Assembly: GCA_900290255.1 (NCBI GenBank) | Contig: OMOD01000137.1 | Span: 1-57,033 of the forward strand | Reading direction: 5' to 3' | Source of the DNA: Candidatus Sulfotelmatobacter kueseliae | GTDB taxonomy: Bacteria; Acidobacteriota; Terriglobia; Terriglobales; Acidobacteriaceae | DNA: 57,033 bases | Shown: piece by piece, positions 1 through 8,908 of the stretch | How positions within the stretch are numbered: the stretch's first letter is position 1 | Layout: every line of letters begins with the position of its first letter | Notes under the pieces: generated by a model | The model's input: only the letters and a program-made list of their open reading frames with translations | Database searches by the model: none | What the model was told of the DNA's origin: nothing | Translations under genes and position numbers: made by a program

Positions 1-337
1 TGTACCACGCTTCTGCCACCTCTCCGCATGCTAATCACAGTGACTTTTTCAACACCCACAGGCGTTAGCACTCGTTGACTGCCTCAGCACGCGGGCAGGT
101 GTCCTTTGAGGAACTCAGGAACGGACCACAGGGGCTAAAGCCCTGCTTCTTTCCAGATGCTGAACGCGGCCCTAAAGGGCCGCTCTTCCACATTGGTGTA
201 TGCCCCTTTTACGCGGGAAACGACGGATGAGAACTGGCAGTTGAATACTGGAACTGAGAACTCACGACTAAGGACCAGCGACCAAGGACTGAGCACTAGC
301 CACTGACACCTGACCGCTGACCACAGCCCACTGTCCC
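1..337. repeat. Gene-free segment with paired hairpins and a heptad array
   Basis: No gene is supported here. Two compact hairpins sit close together: one at 129-145 (CAGGG, bulged G, CT/AG, CCCTG, around a CTAAAG core) and one at 166-183 (GCGGCCC, TAAA loop, GGGCCGC). They look like a two-hairpin dispersed module with a shared CTAAAG/CTAAAGG centre. From 251 to 334 there are twelve consecutive 7-nt words in perfect register, such as GAACTGA, GGACTGA and CCACTGA, ending 3 nt before the cheX stop. I see no promoter or T-rich terminator. Confidence 0.7.
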
Positions 338-835
338 CTACGCTCCCATGGCCGCGTGATCGGCCAGGCGTTTGCGGTTGTAGCGCAGGGCCACGTTCAT
401 GAAGACGCTGCCGAGGGGAGTCTCAAAGCAGATCACCAATGCTTCCGTATCCTCGCTAGTTTTGTCGCCCTCCTGAGCAGTAAGGAGGAGCGGGGGATGA
501 ACGCGGAAATGGAAGCCCTGGTCGTTGAGCGCTGAAATGGCGTTGCCCACAACCTGATTGGCGAGTTCGAAGATGGTTTCCTTCACCAGCGCGTCCGACT
601 CGGGCAATTCGGCGCCGGCGTAGTGGCTGGCGACGCGCACCGCGGTCTGCGGATCGAGATCGACCACGATCCGGCCTTCAATGTCGCCCGTCAGCGTGAC
701 CATGCCGGCCACGCCCTTGCGGCGATAGGCTTCCTCTTCCATGGTGAGGTTTCCCACCCGGGTGGTGCCTTGCATGCCCTGCGACAACACGGCGTCGGCC
801 GCGTTGATGAAAGGCTGGATCAATTCCATCTTCAT
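338..835 (-). CDS. cheX: CheX-like chemotaxis phosphatase
   Basis: The 166-aa protein resembles CheX/CheC-family phosphatases, which dephosphorylate CheY-P in the cytoplasm. The central helix reads ETIFELANQVVGNAISALN, which carries the E..N signature of the family's active helix, followed by the usual alternating beta strands (LVICFETPLGSVFMNVAL). I start it at the ATG at 835 rather than 877, because GGAGCGGGAGT lies just upstream and the longer start would run into cheY. It is the last gene of the che operon, 4 nt after cheY. CheX as the only visible phosphatase fits a system without CheZ or CheC. Confidence 0.85.
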   Translation of the reverse strand: MKMELIQPFINAADAVLSQGMQGTTRVGNLTMEEEAYRRKGVAGMVTLTGDIEGRIVVDLDPQTAVRVASHYAGAELPESDALVKETIFELANQVVGNAISALNDQGFHFRVHPPLLLTAQEGDKTSEDTEALVICFETPLGSVFMNVALRYNRKRLADHAAMGA

Positions 836-839
836 CGGG

Positions 840-1280
840 TTAGACTCCCGCTCCGGCCGAGCTGGCCACCACCCCATCTTCGCCCAGTACGTATTTGATG
901 ACTTCGTACAGCACTTCCGGCTTTACCGGCTTCTGCACGAAATGGCGGGCGCCGCGCTGCAGGGCGGCCACGATGTTTTCCTGATAGCCGACCGACGACA
1001 CCATCACCACTCGCGCTTCCGGATGCTGTTGCACAATCCGTTCAGCCGCTTCGATGCCTTCCATCTGCGGCATGGTGATATCCATGAGCACGATGTCGGG
1101 ATGCGTGCGGTCGAACTCGCTGATGGCGGTCAAGCCGTCCCCGGCCTCGGCCGCCACCTGCCCGCCGAAGGATTCAATCATGCGGGCGAGGTTCTTGCGG
1201 GCAAATACGGAGTCGTCCACGATCAAATAGCGGACCGGCTGCCCGTCCTTGCTGCGTTTCACTGGTGCAAACTGCTCCAT
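840..1280 (-). CDS. cheY: CheY-like single-domain response regulator
   Basis: A 146-aa stand-alone receiver domain. The acidic pocket (VDDS, residues 21-24), the phospho-acceptor Asp67 in LMDITMP, the switch Ser in VVMVSS and the Lys in FVQKPVKP are all present, so it should be phosphorylated by CheA. It has a short N-terminal extension before the domain. The start at 1280 is chosen because AGGGGAGAG sits about 8 nt upstream; the longer open frame to 1343 has no such site. It lies between cheB (83-nt gap) and cheX (4-nt gap). Confidence 0.9.
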   Translation of the reverse strand: MEQFAPVKRSKDGQPVRYLIVDDSVFARKNLARMIESFGGQVAAEAGDGLTAISEFDRTHPDIVLMDITMPQMEGIEAAERIVQQHPEARVVMVSSVGYQENIVAALQRGARHFVQKPVKPEVLYEVIKYVLGEDGVVASSAGAGV

Positions 1281-1363
1281 AACACTCTCCCCTTTCGACT
1301 GCATATCATGCCCGGCTCTCCCGGACCAGATCACGCTGGTCACGGGTCTTCGGGCCGTGAATC

Positions 1364-2458
1364 TCAGTGTCCGGCGCGCACTGCTGCGCGGCCGGCGGGA
1401 CGGACATCGGATCCCGCTCCGCGGCCGCAGATGGCCTGCAGTGTCGCTGCCAGAACGTCCAAGGCGACCACCCGGATGGCATATCCGCGTTCGATCGCCG
1501 CTTTCGGCATGCCATACACCACGCAGGAGTCTTCGCTCTGCGCGATAGTCATGCCGCCTTCCTTCTTGATCGCACCCAGGCCTTCGGCGCCGTCATCGCC
1601 CATGCCGGTAAGCAGCACGCCGACTGCCTGAGTTTTGAATTCCTCGGCCACGCTGCGCAGCAGCACATCGGCGCTGGGGCGATGTCCATTCACCCGCGGC
1701 TCATCGCTGAGCACCGCGATGTCTCCCAAAGGAAGCCGCTTGACCTTCATGTGGCGGCTGCCGGGACAAATCAGTACCCGTCCGCGCTGCAGCAGGTCTC
1801 CGGACTGCGCCTCTTTCACCCGCAGGGCGCAGGTTTCGTTCAGCCGCCGCGCGAACATGTCGGTGAACCCATCCGGCATGTGCTGTACCACGACGATGGA
1901 CCCGGGAAAATCCCCGGGCAACTGTGACAACAGGTACTCCATGGCCTGTGGACCGCCCGTCGACACGCCAATGCCCACGACCTTCGTCGGGCTGGACGTG
2001 GGGACCGAGACCTTTTCCTGCTTGGGCGGGACGGCCGTCAGAATCCGCGGCTTCAGCTTGCACTCGGCCGCGGCCTTGACCTTGGCAATCAGTTCCCGCG
2101 CCGTTTCCGCCATGTGAGCGGAAGCGTCTTTGGGCTTGGTGACGAAATCGAACGCGCCCAGCCCCAGGGCCTTCATAGTCACCGAGGCGCCTTCCGTACT
2201 GTGCGAACTGAAGACGATGACCGGCACCGGTTCCCGGCGCATGATCTCCTTGAGGGTGTCAATGCCGTTCATGGCCGGCATTTCCAGGTCCAGGGTCACG
2301 ACGTTCGGCCTCAGTTCTTCGATCTTCTTCAGGCAGAAGTTGCCGTCCATCGCCGTCCCCACCACTTCCAGGGATTCGTCGGCGGCCAGCATCTGGGGAA
2401 TCAGCTTGCGCATCAGCGCCGAATCGTCAACCACGAGCACGCGCACTTTGTTCTTCAT
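1364..2458 (-). CDS. cheB: CheB, receiver-methylesterase
   Basis: A 364-aa two-domain protein. The receiver (about 1-120) has DD at 11-12 and acceptor Asp57 in LDLEMP. A linker of about 35 residues leads to the CheB methylesterase domain, with catalytic Ser166 in GIGVSTGG, His193 in VVQHMP and the Asp in TGMGDDG (about 288). It removes methyl groups (or deamidates Gln) on the chemoreceptor when phosphorylated by CheA. Its start overlaps the cheA stop by 4 nt, so translation is probably coupled. The C-terminal 20 residues are Gly/Arg/Ala-rich and beyond the usual domain end. Confidence 0.97.
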   Translation of the reverse strand: MKNKVRVLVVDDSALMRKLIPQMLAADESLEVVGTAMDGNFCLKKIEELRPNVVTLDLEMPAMNGIDTLKEIMRREPVPVIVFSSHSTEGASVTMKALGLGAFDFVTKPKDASAHMAETARELIAKVKAAAECKLKPRILTAVPPKQEKVSVPTSSPTKVVGIGVSTGGPQAMEYLLSQLPGDFPGSIVVVQHMPDGFTDMFARRLNETCALRVKEAQSGDLLQRGRVLICPGSRHMKVKRLPLGDIAVLSDEPRVNGHRPSADVLLRSVAEEFKTQAVGVLLTGMGDDGAEGLGAIKKEGGMTIAQSEDSCVVYGMPKAAIERGYAIRVVALDVLAATLQAICGRGAGSDVRPAGRAAVRAGH

Positions 2459-4632
2459 GCCCGGCCTCCCGTGGCTGGGGTCAAGGCCAGCCGCATGCGG
2501 TCGGTGTACGTCAGCAGCAGGCCGGAATTGGCCTGCCCCACTTCCTCAGGCCGCCAGCGCGAAACGTGCTCCACCACGGCTGGCAGGTTGAGAATCAGCA
2601 CCACACGCCCATCTCCGAGGATGGAAGCGCCCGACACCAGATCGGTCGAGAAGGTCTGGTCGTCGAGGGCCTTGATGACCAGTTCCTCTTCGCCTTCGAG
2701 TGCGTCGACAATCAGACCGTACTTTCTTTCTCCTACCAGAATGACCAGAACGAACAGCTTGGACTTCGCATCTCCGGCGGCCGCGCGTCCCATGCGCAGC
2801 AGGGGCAGCACCTGATTGCGCAACTGCAAGACCTCGTAGTTGTCGACCTGGTGCACTTCCGATTCGATGGTGCGCGAGATCTCCACCACGGCGTTCAGCG
2901 GGATGGCGTAGAGCCGCTGTTCTACCCAGAACAGCAGGGCCTTGATGATGGCCAGGGTCAGCGGCAGCTTCAGCCGGAAAGTGGTGCCTTGCCCGGGCCG
3001 CGTCTCCATGCTGATCGAGCCTTTCAGGCGGTGCAGGACGCTTTGCACTACATCCATGCCCACACCCCGCCCGGAGACTTCGGTGACCTCGTCAGCGGTC
3101 GAGAACCCGGGCCGGAAGATGAAATCGAGGGTCTCGATTTCGCTCAACCGCGCTGCTTCCTCGGCAGTAGTCATGCCCAGTTGGATCGCCTTGGCGCGGA
3201 TTTTCTGCGGGTCAATGCCGCGGCCGTCGTCCGAGACTTCCACCACCACTTGATTGCCCTGGTGATAGGCGTTGAGCTTCACTGCGCCGTGCGGAGCTTT
3301 GCCCAACTTGCGGCGTTCTTCAGCCGGTTCAATGCCGTGACTGATGGCATTGCGCACCAAGTGAGTGAGAGGTTCGGCGATGGCGTCGAGAATGCCCTTG
3401 TCGAGATCGGTATCCTGGCCGCTGACCACCAGTTCCACGTCGCGACCGCATTGCCGCGAAACATCGCGCACCATGCGCGGGAAGCGCCGGAACAGTTGAT
3501 CCACCGGCACCATGCGGATCTTCATCACCGAGCGCTGCAGATCGTTGAGCACCCGCGCCTGGAAGGCCATGGCATCGGCGAACTTGCCCCGCAGCAGTTC
3601 TTTCGGGTAGCGCTTGGAAAACTCGCTGAGCGCCTGCTGCAGCATGGACTTGCCGATAATCAACTCGCCTACGAGATTGAGCACGTTATCAATGCGTCCG
3701 GCTTCTACGCGCAGAATGTTCTCCTGCGCTGCCGGAAGTCCGGCGGGGCCGCCGGTCGAGGCAGGAGTGGCAGGCAGCTTGGCCTGGGCTTCCAGCGAGT
3801 TTTCCTCGCCGTCAGTTTCTTCGGGAGCAAGGCTCGCCTCGGCCGTTCTCTTCACCGCTGGACTGGGCGCTAGCAGCAACTCCGCGCTGACTTCTTCGGC
3901 GATGGTGGGAATGCGTCCTTTAGCCGCAATCTGCTCGGCCGGTTGCACACTGGCCAGCACAAACTCCACGTGCCTGGCCGCCGCTGGCGACTTAGCATCA
4001 GGGCGCGCTGCCAATACCTGACCTACGCTGCTCAAGGCGTTGTGAATCAATTGACGGCCGGCGATGGGCATGGTGCAGTGCGGGTCAATCTTGGCGACCA
4101 CGTGATACACCGCCAAACCGTCGGCCTGCGCCTTGGTCATGGCCAGCTTTTCGTACTCCGTCCAGTCTGCCGCCGCAACCTTGGGCGCGGTTTTGGGGGT
4201 GGAGGTTTTCGCCGCAGTCTTCTTCGTGCGGGTCTTCTTGGCCGCGGGCACGGCCGTCAAATCCTGGATTCTCTTGCTCAAGCTCCTGGTCGAGGGCAGC
4301 TTGCGGTTGCCGCGGTAGGCCGCGATCATCTCCGCAAAGACGTCGGCGGAGGCAAAGGCTATCTCGGCCACAGCGGCCTGCGTGGCCGTGCCTTCGAGCG
4401 AAAGGGCGTCTTCGAACTCGTGGGCCAGTTCGCTCAGTTCGCGCAGCCCGCAGGCTGCCGAGTCGCCTTTCAGGGTGTGCACCGTGCGCCGGATGGCGCG
4501 CACGATTTCCTCATCGCCGGGATTTTTCTCCAGCTTGAGCGCCTCTTCGTTCAGCGCCTGGAGCAGTTCCTGGGAAGTCTCAAAGAAGAGCTCCCGCAGT
4601 TCTGCGCCACGTTCATCGGGGGAAGTTGTCAC
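2455..4632 (-). CDS. cheA: CheA chemotaxis histidine kinase
   Basis: A 725-aa kinase. The N-terminal Hpt domain carries His52 in VHTLKGDSAA. A Lys/Thr/Ala-rich linker (about 135-160) and a region of unclear P2-like character follow. The dimerisation and HATPase domains include HLVRNAISHGIE (N box), DDGRGID and GRGVGMDVV. The C-terminal CheW-like domain spans roughly 560-690. It autophosphorylates in response to the receptor-CheW array and passes phosphate to CheY and CheB. The start overlaps the cheR stop by 4 nt (ATGA). There is no fused receiver. Confidence 0.97.
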   Translation of the reverse strand: MTTSPDERGAELRELFFETSQELLQALNEEALKLEKNPGDEEIVRAIRRTVHTLKGDSAACGLRELSELAHEFEDALSLEGTATQAAVAEIAFASADVFAEMIAAYRGNRKLPSTRSLSKRIQDLTAVPAAKKTRTKKTAAKTSTPKTAPKVAAADWTEYEKLAMTKAQADGLAVYHVVAKIDPHCTMPIAGRQLIHNALSSVGQVLAARPDAKSPAAARHVEFVLASVQPAEQIAAKGRIPTIAEEVSAELLLAPSPAVKRTAEASLAPEETDGEENSLEAQAKLPATPASTGGPAGLPAAQENILRVEAGRIDNVLNLVGELIIGKSMLQQALSEFSKRYPKELLRGKFADAMAFQARVLNDLQRSVMKIRMVPVDQLFRRFPRMVRDVSRQCGRDVELVVSGQDTDLDKGILDAIAEPLTHLVRNAISHGIEPAEERRKLGKAPHGAVKLNAYHQGNQVVVEVSDDGRGIDPQKIRAKAIQLGMTTAEEAARLSEIETLDFIFRPGFSTADEVTEVSGRGVGMDVVQSVLHRLKGSISMETRPGQGTTFRLKLPLTLAIIKALLFWVEQRLYAIPLNAVVEISRTIESEVHQVDNYEVLQLRNQVLPLLRMGRAAAGDAKSKLFVLVILVGERKYGLIVDALEGEEELVIKALDDQTFSTDLVSGASILGDGRVVLILNLPAVVEHVSRWRPEEVGQANSGLLLTYTDRMRLALTPATGGRA

Positions 4633-5560
4633 TCTCGCACCTCAACCCGCTGGTACGCCGTGCCGCTGTCCTTGTGCATCATCTGGAACTTCTTGGTCAG
4701 GCCCAACAGGCTCTCGGCGTGTCCAACGAACAGATAACCGTTGTTGTTCAAGCAGCGGTAGAACTTCTTTTCGATCAGCCGCTTCTGCTCGGCCTCGTCG
4801 AAGTACATCATCACGTTGCGGCAGAAGATGACGTCATTGCGCTGGGGCAGGTACTCCGTCTTCAGATTGTGAATGTCGAAGTGCACCATTTCCTTGAGCG
4901 CTTTCTTGACGGCGTAACGGTCGCCCACCTTGTCGAAGTAGCGCAGGCGGTAGCCGTAATCCACCGCCGCCATCTGAGTCTCGCTGTAGGTCGCTTCCTG
5001 CCCGGCCCGCAGCACCGAGTAGTTGATGTCGCTGGCCAGAATTTCCACCCGCCACGGAGCCCCCCGCCACGGAGCCGGAATCAGCGGCTTGGGCAGCGGC
5101 AGCTCCACCGGCAGCGGATTGCGCAGGTAGTAATATGCCAGCGCGTCGGTGACCAGCATGGCCAGGGTGAAAGGCTCCTGGCCGGTGGAGCAGCCCGCGC
5201 TCCAGATGCGGATCGAATATTCGCGCCGCGTGCTTTTCTGTTTGAACAGTTCCTCCAGCACGTGCTTCTGAAACAGATCCAGTTGGGCCTTGTGCCGCGG
5301 AAGAAGCTGGTCTCGTTGACCGTCAGGTTCTCCAGCAGCTTGGCCAGTTCGTCCTTGCCCTCCCGGCTGATGAGCAGCCGGTAATAGGCATAGAAAGAGT
5401 CGGCGCGGCATTCCTTCAACCGGCGCAGCAGCCGGTCTTCGAGGAAGTGTGTCCGACGCTCGTCGAAGTGCATGCCGCACTCCTGGTAGACCAGCGCCTG
5501 CAACAGCTTCAGTTCCGCTTCCGTCAATAGGGGAGCAGGTGCTGCTCCGGATGTGCTCAT
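4629..5560 (-). CDS. cheR: CheR methyltransferase, interrupted by a frameshift
   Basis: CheR methylates receptor glutamates with S-adenosylmethionine. The N-terminal all-helical domain and the NETSFFR motif are read in one frame (from 5560 down to about 5297). The SAM-binding part (QLDLFQKHVL, RIWSAGCSTGQEP, DVIFCRNVMMYFD) is read in another (from about 5292 to 4629). The break is between 5290 and 5300 and needs one missing base or two extra bases; deleting one CG would give a natural FFRHKAQLDLF joint. All family motifs are otherwise intact, which suggests either a very recent mutation or a sequence error. I chose the ATG at 5560; a GTG at 5590 is possible. Confidence 0.9.
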
Positions 5561-5590
5561 GCTTGTTTCTCGTTGGTTACCGGAACTCAC

Positions 5591-5716
5591 TTCGAGGTTT
5601 CAAAGTTTCAAGGTTTCAGAGCTGCAAAGAACAAATCTCCTGAGCCTGGAAAAGTGGAAACCATTTCGCTTTGCAACCTTGCAACCTTGAAACTCTGAAA
5701 CCTTTGAAACTTTGCG
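5591..5716. repeat. Octamer-periodic inverted word array
   Basis: The 126-nt spacer between cheW and cheR inside the operon holds TTTCA words at 8-nt spacing near 5595-5620, and the complementary words (CTTTGCAA, CCTTGCAA, CCTTGAAA, CTCTGAAA) at 8-nt spacing near 5670-5710. The two halves can pair, so the mRNA could form a long imperfect hairpin between the cheW and cheR coding regions. Confidence 0.7.
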
Positions 5717-6220
5717 TTACCGCGCCGCTGCCGCCTTTTTCTCCCCGTTGGGCGCCGCCTTTTTCTCCCCGTTCTCGCTCTTGGCCTGCAGGCTACCCGG
5801 GGCCAGCAGCTTGCTCATGTCGAGCAGCACCACCAGGCGTCCGGCCACTTTGCCCAGCCCGGTCACGCAATTCAATCCGCCTTCCTGAAAGGCCGCGGGC
5901 GGAGCTTCCACGGCATCGGCGGAAATCTTCAGAACCTCGGAGGCTGAATCTACGATCAGTCCCGCCAGCCTGCCTTGGTGCTCGACCACCAGAATGCGGT
6001 TCTGCTTCTTAAGCCCGACCTGCTTCTGTCCGAAACGCTTGCGCAAGTCCATGACCGAGACGATCTTGCCACGCAAGTTGATGACGCCCTCCAGGTAGTC
6101 GGGAGCGTCGGGCACGGCGGTGATCTCCGGCACCCGCACGATTTCGTGCAGGGAAGTGATGGGCACGCCATAGGTCTCGCGGCCCACCTGAAAACCCACG
6201 ATATGAAGTTCACGGCTCAT
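5717..6220 (-). CDS. cheW: CheW coupling protein
   Basis: A 167-aa CheW domain that bridges the chemoreceptor tip and CheA. Typical stretches are VGFQVGRETYGVPI near the N-terminus, GVINLRGKIVSVMDLRKRFG in the middle and GLIVDSASEVLKI after it. The last 20 residues are a Lys/Ala-rich tail with a repeated NGEKKAA. A Shine-Dalgarno (GGAGGAG) lies upstream of the ATG. It is 29 nt downstream of mcp. Confidence 0.96.
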   Translation of the reverse strand: MSRELHIVGFQVGRETYGVPITSLHEIVRVPEITAVPDAPDYLEGVINLRGKIVSVMDLRKRFGQKQVGLKKQNRILVVEHQGRLAGLIVDSASEVLKISADAVEAPPAAFQEGGLNCVTGLGKVAGRLVVLLDMSKLLAPGSLQAKSENGEKKAAPNGEKKAAAAR

Positions 6221-6249
6221 GGTTCAGGCTCCTCCGAGCGAGACGGCTA

Positions 6250-8229
6250 TCACTGCGACCCCGCTGCCGCCCGGCGTGCTCCCCGGCCCGCGGACTCTCC
6301 GCCCGCCGGGGTGCGCGCCTCTTGTTCCAGAGAGAAGCGGTCGAGCGATTCCAGCAAGCCGCGCGACATCTTCGACATTTGCTCCGACGAAGCCGCCAAC
6401 TCGGTGGAACCGGAGGTGGATTGCTGCACCAGTTCGCGCATCCGCTCCATGGCTTTGACCACGGCCTGCGCCCCGGACGCCTGCTCTTCCACCGCCGAGT
6501 TGATTTCGTGTGTAATCTCGTTCAGCCGCGTGGTGGCCCGCGCGATCTGCGACGAACCGTGCGATTGCTCGTTGGTGGCCGCTCCGATTTCCTGGGCGAA
6601 CTTGTAGACCTCGGTGACCACGTTCGAGATCTTGCGCAGGGCGGCGTTCAGTTCTCCGCCCAGTTCCAGACCTTCGTTGACGATGGCGGTGGAGCGGTCC
6701 ATGTTCTCGACCGCCTTGCGCGCTTCCTTCTGAATGCTCTGGATCAGTTCGGAGATTTCCTTGGTGGACTGGGCCGACTTTTCCGCCAGCTTGCGCACTT
6801 CGTCGGCGACCACGGCGAAGCCCAGGCCGTGTTCGCCGGCGCGGGCGGCCTCAATGGCTGCGTTCAGAGCGAGCAGGTTGGTCTGCTCGGCCAGATCGTC
6901 AATGACTTCGATGATCTTGCCGATGTCGTCGGCGCGCTGTCCCAGGGCCCCGATGATTTCGCCGGAAGAGTTGATGGTGGTGTTGATGCGGTTCAGGCCG
7001 TCGGTCGCCTTGTCCATGGTGCCGATGCCGGCGTGCACTTCCTCGCGCGAGCGGTTGGAAATGTCGAGCAGCACCTTGGCGGTATCAGCCACGCGCTGAA
7101 TCGAGGCCACCATCTGGTCGATGGAAGCCGAGGTTTCGCTCACGCTGGAAGCCTGCACCTGCGTGCTCTTCACCATGTTCTGCACGTTGACGCTCATTTC
7201 GTGCATGGTGCTGGTGACTTCATCAATGGCAGAAGAGGCCTGCAGCCCGATCTTGGCCGAGTCTTCCGAGGCGTTGGCCACCTGGCCGGAAGCGCTGGCC
7301 ACTTGCGAAGAGGCGTCGCGGACGCTGCGCACCAAGCCAGCCAGCCCCTCCACCATCTGGGCGAAAGCGTTGCCCAGCGTGTCGTGGGAAGAGCGCGGCT
7401 TCACTTCCAGGCGCAGGTCGCCGGAGGAGATGGCTTCGGAAACGCCGGCCATCTCCTTGAGATAGGTGACCATCTTGCTGAAGGTGCGGGCCAGTTCGCC
7501 GATTTCGTCGTCGCGGCTGACATCAATGTTGTGTTCGAGATCGCCGGTGTTGCCGATGCCGCGGGCCACCAGCATCAGGTTTTGCAGGGGTGCAGTGATG
7601 GACCGGGCGGTGCGGTAGGCTATGAATCCTCCCGCTAACAGGGCGAACAGTGTGCTTAGCAGCGAGACCGTAATGGTCCAGGTGGAGGCGCTGGCGTCGG
7701 ACTTACTGCGCTCATCCACCAGTTTGTTGTTCTCCACGTCGGCCACTTCGAGGGCGTCGGTCGAATTCTTCACCCACGACGACGCGTCCTTCTGCAGGTA
7801 GTAAATCTGCAGCTCGGCGACGGTGGCGTTGCCGGAGTCGACGTCCTTCCGCTTGTCGATCAGCGGCTGGGCAAACTCGTGGCTCCAGGACTGTTCCAGT
7901 TGCTGCACCTTCCCCAGGGCGGTCTTGACCTGATCGGAGCTGGCCAGGTTCCTGCCCTCTTCCAGTTTCTCGTTCAGGGTGCGCAAACCGTCGTTCATGC
8001 GGTCGACTTCGCGGGTGTCGCCGCTGAGCAGGTAGTTGCTCAGGTACAAACGGTCCTGCATCATCTGGAAGCGGATGAGGTTGGTCGTGTCCTTCATTTT
8101 GAGCGACGCCGCGGCCGCGTCCTTCGCGCCGTGCTCGCGCTGCACGGCCATCAAATTGGCGAAGAACAGGAATAAGACCATCGCGAGGATGAATCCGAAA
8201 CTCCAATAGAGCTTTTTGCCAATCGTCAT
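6250..8229 (-). CDS. Methyl-accepting chemotaxis protein
   Basis: A 659-aa inner-membrane receptor. TM1 is at about 10-28, a periplasmic helical-bundle sensor region of about 150 residues follows, TM2 is at about 183-205, HAMP at about 206-260, then a long signalling coiled coil. The conserved hairpin tip ([18 protein letters not shown]) is present at about 450-470 and would contact CheA and CheW. The C-terminus lacks a pentapeptide tether for CheR. The ligand is not predictable from the sensor region. AGGAGG precedes the ATG. It is the only receptor in the operon, so it is probably dedicated to this CheA. Confidence 0.95.
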   Translation of the reverse strand: MTIGKKLYWSFGFILAMVLFLFFANLMAVQREHGAKDAAAASLKMKDTTNLIRFQMMQDRLYLSNYLLSGDTREVDRMNDGLRTLNEKLEEGRNLASSDQVKTALGKVQQLEQSWSHEFAQPLIDKRKDVDSGNATVAELQIYYLQKDASSWVKNSTDALEVADVENNKLVDERSKSDASASTWTITVSLLSTLFALLAGGFIAYRTARSITAPLQNLMLVARGIGNTGDLEHNIDVSRDDEIGELARTFSKMVTYLKEMAGVSEAISSGDLRLEVKPRSSHDTLGNAFAQMVEGLAGLVRSVRDASSQVASASGQVANASEDSAKIGLQASSAIDEVTSTMHEMSVNVQNMVKSTQVQASSVSETSASIDQMVASIQRVADTAKVLLDISNRSREEVHAGIGTMDKATDGLNRINTTINSSGEIIGALGQRADDIGKIIEVIDDLAEQTNLLALNAAIEAARAGEHGLGFAVVADEVRKLAEKSAQSTKEISELIQSIQKEARKAVENMDRSTAIVNEGLELGGELNAALRKISNVVTEVYKFAQEIGAATNEQSHGSSQIARATTRLNEITHEINSAVEEQASGAQAVVKAMERMRELVQQSTSGSTELAASSEQMSKMSRGLLESLDRFSLEQEARTPAGGESAGRGARRAAAGSQ

Positions 8230-8257
8230 GCCTTGCCTCCTCCGCAGTCAGCTGCCC

Positions 8258-8599
8258 TTACCGCAGCTCAAACTTGAAATCAATAATCCCGGAACTCTCA
8301 CTCGGCGCCGGCTCGAAACGCCACTTCCTGGCGGCATCCAGCGCCGCTGTCGCCAACACCGGGTGTCCGCCCACAATCCGCGCGTCCTTCACCGTGCCGT
8401 TGGGCGCGACCACAACCTCAATCTTGACCGTGCCCGTGATATTCATCTTGCGCGCCAGTTCGGGGTAGACGGGTTGCACCTTGGTTTTAGCTCGGCGGAC
8501 GATCTCCTCGTTCTGTGTCTGGCCTCGAGCCGGGATCGGTCCCATCATCGGACACGCGGTCAGTAGAATTAACAGGGCCGTCGCGGTTCGTTGAGACAC
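8258..8599 (-). CDS. TonB C-terminal domain protein, first gene of the che operon
   Basis: A 113-aa protein with an N-terminal hydrophobic segment (about 5-20, TALLILLTAC) that looks like a signal peptide or lipoprotein-like leader, followed by a TonB C-terminal fold (VQPVYPELARKMNITGTV, then ALDAARKWRFEPAP). I chose the GTG at 8599 because TAGGAGGAG sits directly upstream and because a sigma-54 promoter 40-55 nt further upstream would give a 28-nt leader; the longer open frame would begin before that promoter. It lacks the proline-rich spacer and the extra domains of an energy-transducing TonB, so a role in binding a periplasmic or outer-membrane partner is inference. The gap to mcp is 28 nt. 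Confidence 0.8.
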   Translation of the reverse strand: MSQRTATALLILLTACPMMGPIPARGQTQNEEIVRRAKTKVQPVYPELARKMNITGTVKIEVVVAPNGTVKDARIVGGHPVLATAALDAARKWRFEPAPSESSGIIDFKFELR

Positions 8600-8637
8600 A
8601 ACTCCTCCTAGCTGAAACAAGCTACCGTCCAAGAGCG

Positions 8638-8653
8638 TGCAACACCCGGGCCA
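8638..8653 (-). promoter_or_regulatory. Sigma-54 (-24/-12) promoter of the che operon
   Basis: On the minus strand the sequence reads TGGCCCG-GGTG-TTGCA. The invariant GG and GC are separated by exactly 10 nt, as required for RpoN promoters, with one mismatch to the TGGCACG half. The predicted start is near 8627, 28 nt before the GTG of the tonB-like gene. Two inverted repeats lie upstream as candidate activator sites. Confidence 0.75.
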
Positions 8654-8751
8654 CCTGTGACTTCGGGAAAAAACCGAAGTAATGAGACGTATCTGCAACT
8701 CCGGAAAGGAGTTACAGACCATACCGAATCTCACGAGCGGGCCTGTGGCAG

Positions 8752-8765
8752 TGAGACCTGTCTCA
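8752..8765. promoter_or_regulatory. Candidate activator site 1 (TGAGAC-CT-GTCTCA)
   Basis: A perfect 6-bp inverted repeat with a 2-nt spacer, centred about 131 bp upstream of the predicted sigma-54 start. The position fits enhancer binding by an NtrC-type protein. Confidence 0.6.
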
Positions 8766-8795
8766 TTCGAGTTAGAAAGGCGGGCCTTTCTCAGT

Positions 8796-8813
8796 CTGAG
8801 ACGCCAGTCTCAG
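8796..8813. promoter_or_regulatory. Candidate activator site 2 (CTGAGAC-GCCA-GTCTCAG)
   Basis: A perfect 7-bp inverted repeat with a 4-nt spacer, centred about 46 bp beyond site 1 and about 177 bp upstream of the predicted start. Its left 12 nt, CTGAGACGCCAG, recur exactly at 15397-15408 before the second sigma-54 promoter. Single half-sites also occur at 8682 (TGAGAC) and 8816 (GTCTC). Confidence 0.6.
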
Positions 8814-8908
8814 CGGAGTCTCGGGATTTCACACCAAGGCACCCCTAAACCCATTTCTCTTGACTCAAATTGAGATGACAGGTAGTTTCCCATTAGATTC
8901 AATCACTT

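Larger units (their letters stand above)
8600..8908. other. Divergent intergenic regulatory region
   Basis: This 309-bp region between the che operon and the GAF/PAS kinase gene holds the sigma-54 promoter and two activator-like inverted repeats listed separately. It also has a 7-bp hairpin near 8662-8680 (ACTTCGG/CCGAAGT with an A-rich loop). For the kinase gene I see only a weak TTGACT-N17-TAGTTT near 8858, so its promoter is uncertain. Confidence 0.6.

Noticed and set aside
251..334. CRISPR array
   Set aside because: The units are 7 nt and degenerate, without spacers, and no cas gene is present in the window.
2566..3873. 435-codon open frame opposite cheA
   Set aside because: It is a shadow of cheA; no recognisable domain and no RBS.
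8640..8740. Riboswitch (cyclic di-GMP type) before the che operon
   Set aside because: The conserved GEMM core is absent, and the predicted sigma-54 transcript leader is only about 28 nt.
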